Shown: piece after piece, positions 52,310 to 60,377 of the stretch
Position numbering within the stretch: position 1 is the stretch's first letter
Layout: each line of letters begins with the position of its first letter
Made by a program: the position numbers and the translations under genes
NCBI RefSeq assembly: GCF_018131015.1
Contig: NZ_JAFCJJ010000021.1
Span: 1-64,000 of the forward strand
DNA: 64,000 nt
Source: Bradyrhizobium diazoefficiens
Lineage (GTDB): Bacteria; Pseudomonadota; Alphaproteobacteria; Rhizobiales; Xanthobacteraceae
Reading direction: 5' to 3'
The notes under the pieces: model-generated
Seen by the model: the letters and a program-made list of their open reading frames with translations, nothing else
Database searches by the model: none
What the model was told of the DNA's origin: nothing

Positions 52310-54025
52310 TCAATCAAGCGTGAAGGCGATGATGTTGTTGCCGCGCTTGAAATTGACCTGGGTGTTGCCGCCCGCGCCGACCACGATGTACTGCTTGCCG
52401 CCCACCATGTAGCTCGACGGCGGCGCGTTGACGCCGGCGCCGGCGCGGAAGCTCCAGAGCTCCTTGCCGTCGGCGGAGTTGTAGGCGGCGAACTTGCCGT
52501 TGCCTTCACCCGTGAAGACGAGCCCGCCCGCGGTCGCCAGGATGCCGCCGATCATCGGCTCCGGCGTCTTCACCTGCCATTTGATCTTGCCGGTGTTGTA
52601 GTCCACGGCGGTAATGTTGCCGGACTGCTTTTCGCCGGGAATGGCGGTAAAGGCACCCCCGAGCCACAGCTTGCCGTTCGGGTAGGGCGAGTTCTCGACA
52701 CGGTAGGTCATCGGCTGATGCAGGTTGATGGCATATGCCAGCGACTGGCTCGGATCGGTCGCGATCGGCGACCATTCGACGCCGCCGTTCGCACCCGGCA
52801 GCATGCGGGCGCCTTCCTTGGTCGGCAGCACCCACATGTTCTCCTGCGGCACCATCGCCTCGGAGAAGCGGATCAGGCTGCAGTCCTTGCGATCGTGCAC
52901 ATAGATGTGCCCGGTCTTGCCGGCATGGAGCACGCCGGGGACCACCTTGCCGCTCTTGTCCTTGACATCGACCAGCACCGGCGGGCTCACCGCGTCGAGA
53001 TCCCAGACATCGTGGGCGATGTACTGGAAGTGGCAGACATACTTGCCGGTCTCGAGGTCGAGCGAGACGAGCGAGTCCGTATAGAGATTGTCGCCGGGAC
53101 GGGTCGAGCCGTCGAGGTCGGGCGAGGGATTGCCGACCACGAAATAGATCCGGTTGGTGGCCAGATCGACGGCCGGGTTCTGCCAGACGCCACCGCCGAG
53201 TTTGGCGAAGGGATCGCCGTTCTTGGCGAGTGCTTCCTTTTCCGCGGCGATGTCGCGATGCATGTCGCGTCCGGTCGCGTCCTTGGTGGCCCAGACGCCG
53301 ACCGAGCTGTCCGGAATGGTGTTGAAGTTCCAGAGCTGCTTGCCGGTCTTGGCGTCATAGGCGCGTACAAAGCCGCGAATGCCGTACTCGCCGCCATTGG
53401 TACCAATCAGCACCTTGTCCTTCACCACCGTCGGCGCCATCGTCTCGCTGTAGCCCAACTCGGGATCGGCGATATCGGTCTTCCAGACCACGTCGCCGGT
53501 CTTGGCGCTGAGTGCGACCAGCTTTGCATCGAGCGTCGCCAGATAGACCATGTCGTTGAGGACCTGGACGCCGCGATTGTTCGGGCCGCAGCAGTAGGTC
53601 GTGATCGGTCCCATCTTGTGATTGTAGTGCCAGAGCTCGCGGCCGGTCTTGGCGTCGAGCGCATAGACGTGGCTGTAGGAGGTGGTCACGAACATCACGC
53701 CGTCGACCACGATGGGCGAGGTCTCCAGCGATTCCTTGACGTCGGTCTGGTAGATCCAGGCGACGTGCAGGTTCTTCACGTTCTTCTGGTTGATCTGCTT
53801 GGCCGGGTGAAACCGGGTCTGCGCGTAATTGCCGTTGGTCAGCAGGAAATTCGTCGCGTTCTTGTCGGCGGCATCGAGCATCGCCTGCGTCACCGGCGTG
53901 ACGTTGGCCGTGCCCACCGGGCCGACGGAGTCCTGCTTCACTTCCTGTTGTGCGTAAGCGGTGGCTGGCAGATAACAAGCCAAGCCAAGCAGCGCGGCGT
54001 AGCCGCCGATCGACAATCTATTCAT
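52310..54025 (-). CDS. PQQ-dependent alcohol dehydrogenase, lanthanide-signature (XoxF/PedH-like) type
   Basis: 571-residue periplasmic quinoprotein. Signal peptide ends near AYAQ. Eight-bladed propeller of W-motifs (for example GRELWHYNHK, GKQLWNFNT). Vicinal Cys145-Cys146 (TYCCGPNN), metal ligands Glu213 (GGEYGIRGF), Asn299 (VGNPSPD), catalytic Asp342 in HDVWDLDAVSPP. The residue two further on, Asp344, is the signature that lanthanide-dependent enzymes share; calcium-dependent MxaF/ExaA enzymes have Ala or Ser there. The cytochrome gene follows. Substrate likely a primary alcohol or aldehyde; not determinable here. Confidence 0.85.
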   Translation of the reverse strand: MNRLSIGGYAALLGLACYLPATAYAQQEVKQDSVGPVGTANVTPVTQAMLDAADKNATNFLLTNGNYAQTRFHPAKQINQKNVKNLHVAWIYQTDVKESLETSPIVVDGVMFVTTSYSHVYALDAKTGRELWHYNHKMGPITTYCCGPNNRGVQVLNDMVYLATLDAKLVALSAKTGDVVWKTDIADPELGYSETMAPTVVKDKVLIGTNGGEYGIRGFVRAYDAKTGKQLWNFNTIPDSSVGVWATKDATGRDMHRDIAAEKEALAKNGDPFAKLGGGVWQNPAVDLATNRIYFVVGNPSPDLDGSTRPGDNLYTDSLVSLDLETGKYVCHFQYIAHDVWDLDAVSPPVLVDVKDKSGKVVPGVLHAGKTGHIYVHDRKDCSLIRFSEAMVPQENMWVLPTKEGARMLPGANGGVEWSPIATDPSQSLAYAINLHQPMTYRVENSPYPNGKLWLGGAFTAIPGEKQSGNITAVDYNTGKIKWQVKTPEPMIGGILATAGGLVFTGEGNGKFAAYNSADGKELWSFRAGAGVNAPPSSYMVGGKQYIVVGAGGNTQVNFKRGNNIIAFTLD

Positions 54026-54219
54026 CCGTTCCGCCCCGATTATTGTTTTGGTTTAACCGGCCGAATATTGCGCGGTGTGATGGAACTCTGACTCCGCGAT
54101 GGCCGCTTTGACAAGGAGAAAGAGTTCCGGCCTCTCTTCTCACGCAGCGCAATCAAGCGTTCGCTGTTGCGGAATGAATTGTTGCTCTGCGATGACGTGT
54201 GTGCCGGTCGTGATCTGCC

Positions 54220-55095
54220 TTAAGGTCCGTACAGCACTAATTCCGTATCGGTGAGATCAGCCAGATGCGGTCGGTGCGGGCCCTTGAAGTATTTCCGTCC
54301 GCGCCGCTCGGTATAAATGCCGACCAGGCCGGGGACGGGCTCGTTGGAATCGACGATCACGGCGATCTTGCCGAGCCGGAGCAGGAGCCGGCCGATGCGG
54401 CCGGCGCAGGCGACATATTCGGCGACATTCCGGCAGTAAATCAGCTGCATCGCGGGCGGTGCGATGAAACCGCGGCGGATGCGGACGGGCTGCAGAATGA
54501 ACGGGAAGGTGCCCTTCGGGGTACGGCACACCAGGCTGAGGCAGTTGTAGCGCGCATGCCGGATCAACAGCTCGGTCTCGGCCTCGTTCAGGCCCTCGAT
54601 CTGCTTGGTGTGCTGTGAGATAACCTCGATCTTGCTCCAGCGGGCGGTGCGTGACAAAGCGGGCACCGAGAAGAACAGGCCGCGGCAATAGGCGCGAAAT
54701 CCCTGCGTCTCGATGATCGGCCAGGTCCACACAGCCGGGCTGATGTTGAGATAGGTCACGTGCTTGTGCCGCTGTGCGATCTTGGTCAGCAGCGGCGCAT
54801 AGTTGCGATGGGACGGCTCGACATACCAGCTCGACAGGTTGCACTGGATGGCGGTCTCCTCGCCGACCTTGCGTGCCGTGTAGATCAGCAGTAGCACGCC
54901 GACCGCTTCACCGTCATTGTCGAGCATGTAGCCGAAGCGCGGATAGCCCTCCGGCACCGGCCGGAAGGCCTGCCGGCGCAGGCCCTGGATCCAGTAATTG
55001 CGCGAGCGGCCGACGAAGCCGCGCGTCAGCAAGTCCGCGATCGCCTCGACATCGGACTCGGTGATCTCGCGGCATCGGACCTTGGTGTGGATCAC
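54220..55095 (-). CDS. Acyltransferase-like (GNAT-fold) protein next to the carrier-protein ligase
   Basis: 291-residue soluble protein. Start VRCREITESDVEAIADLLTRGF is typical of GNAT-fold N-acyltransferases, and WYVEPSHRNYAPLLTKIAQR resembles their acceptor region. It might contain two GNAT-like halves, the second less clear. No strong match beyond the fold. It lies 36 bp after the ligase gene on the same strand, so it probably acts on the same carrier-bound aminoacyl group. GTG 55095 start, weak ribosome binding site. Confident that it is a gene, not of its reaction. Confidence 0.7.
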   Translation of the reverse strand: MIHTKVRCREITESDVEAIADLLTRGFVGRSRNYWIQGLRRQAFRPVPEGYPRFGYMLDNDGEAVGVLLLIYTARKVGEETAIQCNLSSWYVEPSHRNYAPLLTKIAQRHKHVTYLNISPAVWTWPIIETQGFRAYCRGLFFSVPALSRTARWSKIEVISQHTKQIEGLNEAETELLIRHARYNCLSLVCRTPKGTFPFILQPVRIRRGFIAPPAMQLIYCRNVAEYVACAGRIGRLLLRLGKIAVIVDSNEPVPGLVGIYTERRGRKYFKGPHRPHLADLTDTELVLYGP

Positions 55096-55131
55096 GCTCG
55101 TCTTGCCCGTGGAAATGGTCGGCCCCTTGCT

Positions 55132-56112
55132 CTAGCGCCAGCCTTCGCCATGGGCGTCAGCCAAGGCTTGCGGCTGCAGCCCAAGGATCTCCCGCACCTT
55201 GGCGGGCCAGGCGGAAAGGTCGGTGCCGTGGGTGTGGAACATGGCGACAGCGAGCCGGTCCATGCCGAAGGCGACGCAGCCGGTGTGCGCCGGTTCGTCA
55301 TTGGCGTCCTGGATGCCCCAGGTCGTGCCGAAATGCTCGCGATGATAGTTGAAGCTCATGCAGGCCGTGGGCTGCTCCTCCGAGCGCAGCGGGATCAGCA
55401 GCTCGAACTTGAGCTGCTGCTGCTTCTGGCTCACCGCCTTCATCTGGCCGACGCGGCCGAAGAAGGGGTCGCTGGCATAGTCGACGCGGAAGGTGAGGCC
55501 GAGGTCGCGGGCGACCGCCTGCGCACGCACCATCCAGCGCTCGCGGAAATCGGCGACGTCGTCGGGCGTGCCGATGCAGACATATTCGCGCATGCGGAAC
55601 GATTGCAGCCGGTCGAGATGCTTCGAGGGCTCGCGGCGGAAGCAGTCGGCGGCGACGTCGAAGCGCAGGCCGCCCTTCGGCAACCGGCCGCGGCCCGCCG
55701 CGATCGGATAGACCGGGTAGCAGGCGGCCGGCGACAGCACGAGGTCGGCCGGCGACAGCGAGCTGGTCCAGTCGCCGCCTGCATCGAAACGGCTCACCGC
55801 GGCGTTGATCTCGCGCTCGGTGCCATGCAGGCCGCAGACGCAGCCGAGCAGGTTCGGAAAGCTCTTGAGATAGCCGGACTTCTCGAGCTGGGCGCGGCTC
55901 ATCACCGGCGGAAAGCGCATCACCTCGGTGCCGGCCTCGCGATGGCGGGTAATCAGTGCGGCGAGGCGTTCGACGACGCCCTCATACAGCGCGGTGCGGG
56001 CATAGACGCCGTCCGCACCCATGCGGTGGAACAGCGTGTCGGCGAGGTGATCGAGCGGGTCGACAGCCTGCGGGGCGGTCTCGGGAGAATCGGGGAGCAC
56101 GGCAATGTTCAT
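55132..56112 (-). CDS. Amino acid:[carrier protein] ligase (seryl-tRNA-synthetase-like)
   Basis: 326-residue truncated class II aminoacyl-tRNA synthetase catalytic domain without a tRNA-binding arm. It activates an amino acid with ATP and attaches it to the phosphopantetheine of a stand-alone carrier protein. Class II motifs: motif 2 FRREPSKHLDRLQSFRMREY (158-177), motif 3 GCVAFGMDRLAVAMFHTHG (278-296). Cys131, Glu176 and Cys279 match the zinc ligands published for B. japonicum Bll0957, which prefers glycine. The cognate carrier protein is probably that at 57722. Start ATG 56112. Operon with the flavoprotein gene upstream. Confidence 0.93.
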   Translation of the reverse strand: MNIAVLPDSPETAPQAVDPLDHLADTLFHRMGADGVYARTALYEGVVERLAALITRHREAGTEVMRFPPVMSRAQLEKSGYLKSFPNLLGCVCGLHGTEREINAAVSRFDAGGDWTSSLSPADLVLSPAACYPVYPIAAGRGRLPKGGLRFDVAADCFRREPSKHLDRLQSFRMREYVCIGTPDDVADFRERWMVRAQAVARDLGLTFRVDYASDPFFGRVGQMKAVSQKQQQLKFELLIPLRSEEQPTACMSFNYHREHFGTTWGIQDANDEPAHTGCVAFGMDRLAVAMFHTHGTDLSAWPAKVREILGLQPQALADAHGEGWR

Positions 56113-56145
56113 GGTTCGATATCCTGCTGTCTGAAATGTTGATCG

Positions 56146-57363
56146 TCAGTCGCGAAGGCTTGCCGGCACGCCGCTCATCAGCGTCGAGGTGGCGGCATTG
56201 GCGAGAATGCGGTCGTTGTTGATCATGATCGGCGACGACAGCACGTCGCGCAGGTGGCGGCCCATGGTGAACTCGCCGTCGTTGCGGTAGCCGGAGAGGC
56301 CGTTGGTGCGCATCGCATGCATCACGGTCTCGACCGCAAGCTCGGAAGCCTGCACCTTCAACAGCGTGATCGACGACTGGAAGTCGAGCGAGCCCAGCGC
56401 CCGGTCGTCATGCTCGGCGCGGGCGAAGGCGTCGAGATTGGCCGAGATCAGCGCCCGCAGCTTGGCCAGCGACATTTTCGCGGCGGTGAAGTGCGCCGCC
56501 GCCGGCGGCATCTGTCCGCCGGACGAGCGCGCCGCCTTGCGGATGAAGGCCTGCGCCCGCGTCACCGCGGCGGCGGCAATGCCGGCCCAGGCCGACGACC
56601 AGCACAGATGCGCGAACGGCGTCATGGTCTGGGCATGGATCTTGTCATAGGATTCCGGGAAGACGCGGTCGGCGGGACAATCGACCCGGAGCTCGAAGCC
56701 GGTCGAGCAGGTGCCACGCATGCCGAGCGTTTCCCAGCCCAGCGTCCGCTTCAGCGAATAGTCGTCCTTGGCGAGCGCCAGCAGCACCTGGTCGGAGGCG
56801 GCGGCGTCGGTGGCGCGGCGGGCGATGGTGACGAGGCCGTCGGCCTCGGCGCCGTAGGAGATCACGGTGGCGTCGCGCACCAGCGAGACGGTGTCGCCGG
56901 CCTGGTCGACGGCAGCGGCGCTGGCGCGGATGTTGCCGCCGTTCTGGCCTTCGGTGGTGGAGGAGGCGAGCAGCCACTGGTCGCGGGCGACCCGGCGCAT
57001 CATGGTCTCCATCCAGGGAATGCCGTGGCCGTGCCTGACGACGCAGGCGACCTTGGTCTGGTGCATCGCGTAGATCATCGCGGTGGAGGCGCAGGCGCGC
57101 CCGAGCGTGTAGCAGATGTCGGTGACGTCGTGGATCGAGGCGCCGAAGCCGCCGAACTCGACCGGGATCATGACGCCGAGCAGCTTCTGCTCGCGCGCGA
57201 CCTCGAAAGCCTTGTGGGGGAAGCGGGCATCGCGATCGACCCCGTCCGCGTCGGCCGCTGCGACGGCGGCGGTGCGGGCGGCGCGTTCGATCAGGGAGGG
57301 GCCCTGCTCGAGGAAGCTCGTTTGCGTTTCGTCGACAGTGAGGACTGCTTCACGCACGTTCAT
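56146..57363 (-). CDS. Acyl-CoA-dehydrogenase-like flavoprotein, likely aminoacyl-carrier-protein specific
   Basis: 405-residue protein of the ACAD fold: N-terminal helical domain with VEFGGFGASIHDVTDICYTLGRACASTAMIYAMHQ, middle beta domain (LASSTTEGQNGGNI, LGMRGTCSTGFEL), C-terminal helical domain (SSAWAGIAAAAVTRAQAFIRKAARSS). The catalytic Glu expected near EGT in the last helices is not found; that region reads SSPIMINNDRIL. Related carrier-protein dehydrogenases (PltE, RedW) oxidise prolyl-S-PCP. Given the neighbours, this one may act on a glycyl or other aminoacyl thioester. First gene of the left-reading operon. Confidence 0.8.
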   Translation of the reverse strand: MNVREAVLTVDETQTSFLEQGPSLIERAARTAAVAAADADGVDRDARFPHKAFEVAREQKLLGVMIPVEFGGFGASIHDVTDICYTLGRACASTAMIYAMHQTKVACVVRHGHGIPWMETMMRRVARDQWLLASSTTEGQNGGNIRASAAAVDQAGDTVSLVRDATVISYGAEADGLVTIARRATDAAASDQVLLALAKDDYSLKRTLGWETLGMRGTCSTGFELRVDCPADRVFPESYDKIHAQTMTPFAHLCWSSAWAGIAAAAVTRAQAFIRKAARSSGGQMPPAAAHFTAAKMSLAKLRALISANLDAFARAEHDDRALGSLDFQSSITLLKVQASELAVETVMHAMRTNGLSGYRNDGEFTMGRHLRDVLSSPIMINNDRILANAATSTLMSGVPASLRD

Positions 57364-57721
57364 GCTCGTCCACCTCCGGTTCGTCGTTCAGGATCGCCGG
57401 CATCATTCGCGATGCCGTGTCAGCGATCCTCCGACCATCTTTGCTTGTGGGACGAGGCTACGGATTTAATTCAAATTCGTCGATGAAATAGAGGGTAAAC
57501 GAAGCCCAATTCCGAACGAACAGTTAAGGTCCGGTTGTTTGCATCGGCGGAATTCTTGCGATCGCGTTAGGGATCTGGAAGAGGCCTGATTTTTAGTCAA
57601 TGTGAGTCATCGTTTACTAAGAAAGGGGAAGTAATCCTCACGCCCATTGCGGGATCGGCAGACCGTGCCCATCGTAGCCGTCAGCCCGGTCCGAACCCGA
57701 TCAACAGATGGAAATTTGCCG
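57364..57721. promoter_or_regulatory. 358-bp divergent control region of the carrier-protein system
   Basis: No gene. It separates the left-reading flavoprotein-ligase-acyltransferase operon from the right-reading carrier protein. The part 57440-57620 is AT-richer than the surroundings, with TTAAGG, TTTTTAGTCAATGTGAGTCA (57590-57609) and TTTACTAAG. The repeated GTCA and GAGTCA half-sites are the only repeat structure seen. No sigma54 -24/-12 pair with correct spacing was found. Confidence 0.5.
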
Positions 57722-57994
57722 ATGCAGGCTTTCGATATTGAATTGCGCAATCGCATCATCAGGCTGGTGAAGGGCATTCTCGAGCAGAATTCGCTGTCGG
57801 CGGACGTCACGCCGCAGTCAAAGCTTGTCGACGTTGGGCTCACCTCGATGGACATGGTCAACCTGATGCTCGGCGTCGAAGCCGAGTTCGATTTCACCAT
57901 CCCGCAGTCCGAGATCACGCCGGAGAACTTTCAGTCGGTCGAGACGCTCGAGCGGATGGTCGCGACCCAGTTGCAGCCGGCAACCGCGGCCTGA
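57722..57994 (+). CDS. Stand-alone acyl/peptidyl carrier protein
   Basis: 90-residue acidic carrier protein. Phosphopantetheine attachment Ser42 in DVGLTSMDMVNLMLGVEAEF; typical four-helix pattern and C-terminal ENFQSVETLERMV. It is probably loaded with an amino acid by the ligase at 55132. ATG 57722 is chosen because it gives the normal length; in-frame upstream starts (TTG 57647) would add about 25 residues without homology. Transcribed away from the other genes of the system. Confidence 0.9.
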   Translation: MQAFDIELRNRIIRLVKGILEQNSLSADVTPQSKLVDVGLTSMDMVNLMLGVEAEFDFTIPQSEITPENFQSVETLERMVATQLQPATAA

Positions 57995-58009
57995 GCTAGT
58001 TCTATCGGG

Positions 58010-58136
58010 GTCGTCCTGGCGAAAGCCAGGACCCATTACCCCAGGGAGTGGTTTGGCGAAGACTGGTCGTTCGGGACTAGCACCGCCTCTCATCGATTGA
58101 CCTCGCGGTATGGGTCCTGGCCTTCGCCAGGACGAC
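58010..58136. repeat. Palindromic intergenic repeat (GTCGTCC / GGACGAC type)
   Basis: 127-bp element, GTCGTCCTGGCgaaaGCCAGGACCCAT to ATGGGTCCTGGCcttcGCCAGGACGAC, starting 16 bp after the carrier protein stop and ending 116 bp before mtnP. Fourth copy of the family in the window. Confidence 0.82.
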
Positions 58137-58252
58137 ACCAAATGTGTGGCGCGCACGCACTCTCCTGACGATCCCACCCCCGTTCCAAAACCGCCGCAAA
58201 GCTGGCATAGCTTCTCCCCTAGATCGCAATCGCGCCAAGGGGCGGAGCAGGC

Positions 58253-59128
58253 ATGACGCAGGCGGTATTGGGCATCATCGGCGGCTCCGGCATCTATGAC
58301 CTGCCGGGACTCGAGGGCGCGCAGGAAGAGGTGATCAGGAGCCCTTGGGGCGAGCCGTCGGCACCCCTGCGGCGCGGCACCATCGCGGGCCTGCCCATCG
58401 TGTTCCTGCCGCGCCACGACAAGGGCCACCGGCTGTCGCCCTCCGACATCAACTACCGCGCCAATATCGACGTGCTGAAGCGCGCCGGCGTCACCGACCT
58501 GATCTCGCTGTCGGCCTGCGGCTCCTTCAAGGAGGAGATGCCGCCCGGCACCTTCGTTCTCGTCGACCAGTTCGTCGACCGCACCCACAAGCGCGAGAGC
58601 TCGTTCTTCGGCAAGGGATGCGTCGCGCATGTGTCGATGGCGCATCCGGTCTCGCCGCGACTGCGCATCCACCTCGCCGCCGCGGCCGAAGCGGAAGGAA
58701 TCGCGATCGCGCGCGGCGGCACCTATGTCTGCATGGAGGGGCCGCAGTTCTCGACCCTTGCCGAGAGCATGACCTACAAGACGCTGGGCTATTCCGTGAT
58801 CGGCATGACCAACATGCCCGAAGCCAAGCTCGCGCGCGAGGCGGAGATCTGTTACGCCACCGTCGCGATGGTGACCGATTTCGACTGCTGGCATCCCGAC
58901 CACGACGCCGTCACCGTGCAGGACATCATCCGCGTGCTGACCTCCAACGCCGACAAGGCGAAGGCGCTGGTGGCGCGGCTGGCCAAAGATTTTCCGCGCG
59001 AGCATGAGCCGTGCCCGATCGGTTCGGACCGCGCGCTCGACACCGCGCTGATCACCGCGCCCGAGGCGCGCGATCCCGAGCTTTTGAAGAAGCTCGACGC
59101 GGTAGCCGGACGCGTGCTGCGCGGTTGA
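58253..59128 (+). CDS. mtnP: S-methyl-5'-thioadenosine phosphorylase
   Basis: 291-residue enzyme of methionine salvage, splitting methylthioadenosine to adenine and methylthioribose-1-phosphate. Family motifs: IIGGSGIYDL, SACGSFKEEM, GGTYVCMEGPQFST (substrate Met/Asp region) and VTDFDCWHPDH. The length is that of eukaryote-like MTAP. GGAGCAGG precedes ATG 58253. mtnA follows by 18 bp, forming a two-gene unit. Confident assignment; 6-oxopurine activity cannot be excluded. Confidence 0.94.
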   Translation: MTQAVLGIIGGSGIYDLPGLEGAQEEVIRSPWGEPSAPLRRGTIAGLPIVFLPRHDKGHRLSPSDINYRANIDVLKRAGVTDLISLSACGSFKEEMPPGTFVLVDQFVDRTHKRESSFFGKGCVAHVSMAHPVSPRLRIHLAAAAEAEGIAIARGGTYVCMEGPQFSTLAESMTYKTLGYSVIGMTNMPEAKLAREAEICYATVAMVTDFDCWHPDHDAVTVQDIIRVLTSNADKAKALVARLAKDFPREHEPCPIGSDRALDTALITAPEARDPELLKKLDAVAGRVLRG

Positions 59129-59146
59129 AGTGAAAGGCAGAATTCC

Positions 59147-60253
59147 ATGAAGGTCGACGGCAAGCATTTCCGCAGCATCTGGCGCGAGCGCGACGGCTGG
59201 TCGGTCGGCGCCATCGACCAGCGCCGGCTGCCGCACGAGTTCGTCGTCGCCCGCCTGACCTCATGTGAAGATGCGGCTGTCGCGATCCGCGACATGCTGG
59301 TGCGCGGCGCGCCGCTGATCGGCGCGACCGCCGCCTACGGCGTGGCGCTCGCGATGCGCGAGGACGCCTCCGATGCCGGCCTGAAACGCGCTTACGAGAC
59401 GCTGGTGGTGGCGCGGCCGACCGCGATCAATCTGAAATGGGCGCTCGACGAGATGCGCGCGGCGCTGGCGCCGGTCGATCCGCTCGAACGGGAGGAAGCG
59501 GCCTATGCGCGCGCCGACGAGATCGCCGAGCAGGACGTCGAGATCAACCGCGGCATCGCCGCCAATGGCCTGAAGCTGATCGAGGCGATCGCCGCGAAGA
59601 AGCCGGGCGAGACCGTCAATGTGCTGACCCATTGCAACGCCGGCTGGCTCGCCACTGTCGACTGGGGTACGGCGACCGCGCCGATCTATCTGGCGCATGA
59701 GCGCGGCATCAAGGTCCATGTCTGGGTCGACGAGACCCGCCCGCGCAACCAGGGCGCCTCGCTCACCGCCTGGGAGCTTGGCCATCACGGCGTGCCGCAC
59801 ACCGTGATCCCAGACAACACCGGCGGGCACTTGATGCAGCACGGCATGGTCGATCTCGCCATCGTCGGCACCGACCGCGTCGCCGCCAATGGCGATGTCT
59901 GCAACAAGATCGGGACCTATCTGAAGGCGCTTGCCGCGCACGACAACAGCGTGCCGTTCTACGTCGCGCTGCCGTCGCCGACGATCGACTTCGCCGTTCA
60001 TGACGGCATCCGCGACATCCCGATCGAGCAGCGCAGCGGCGCGGAGGTCACCGACATGACCGGCCGCACCGCCGACGGAAGGCTGGAAACGGTGCGCATC
60101 GTGCCGGAGGGATCGGCGGTTGCGAACTACGCCTTCGACGTGACGCCGGCACGCCTCGTCACCGGCCTGATCACCGAGCGTGGCGTGCTGAAGCCGGACC
60201 GCGCCGCGCTGGCGGCCGCATTTCCCGAGCGGATCGCGGCTGCGGCGGAGTAA
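59147..60253 (+). CDS. mtnA: S-methyl-5-thioribose-1-phosphate isomerase
   Basis: 368-residue eIF2B-like isomerase converting methylthioribose-1-phosphate to methylthioribulose-1-phosphate. Active-site Cys in LTHCNAGWLA (near residue 160) and Asp in IVGTDRVAANGDVCNKIGTY; the loop RGAPLIGATAAYG is present. Matches MtnA family in length and motifs. Works directly after MtnP. The further salvage genes are not in this window. A nested palindromic repeat follows. Confidence 0.95.
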   Translation: MKVDGKHFRSIWRERDGWSVGAIDQRRLPHEFVVARLTSCEDAAVAIRDMLVRGAPLIGATAAYGVALAMREDASDAGLKRAYETLVVARPTAINLKWALDEMRAALAPVDPLEREEAAYARADEIAEQDVEINRGIAANGLKLIEAIAAKKPGETVNVLTHCNAGWLATVDWGTATAPIYLAHERGIKVHVWVDETRPRNQGASLTAWELGHHGVPHTVIPDNTGGHLMQHGMVDLAIVGTDRVAANGDVCNKIGTYLKALAAHDNSVPFYVALPSPTIDFAVHDGIRDIPIEQRSGAEVTDMTGRTADGRLETVRIVPEGSAVANYAFDVTPARLVTGLITERGVLKPDRAALAAAFPERIAAAAE

Positions 60254-60263
60254 AGCTGTTCTC

Positions 60264-60353
60264 GTAGGGTGGGCAAAGGCTCTCGCGCCGTGCCCACCAT
60301 CTTCATTCCGCGCGCCGAGCTTTGGTGGGCACGCTTCGCTTTGCCCACCCTAC
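60264..60353. repeat. Nested palindromic repeat at the mtnA / HAD convergent end
   Basis: Outer arms GTAGGGTGGGCAAAG (60264-60278) and complement (60339-60353), inner arms GTGCCCACCA (60290-60299) and complement (60323-60332). It fills the gap between the two convergent genes and could terminate both. Confidence 0.85.
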
Positions 60354-60377
60354 TGTTCTGCGGCGGAGTAGGGGGAG

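Noticed and set aside
57364..57721. Sigma54 (RpoN) promoter
   Set aside because: GG...GC pairs such as GGTCCGGTTGTTTGC are off by one base from the -24/-12 spacing and lack TGGCAC.
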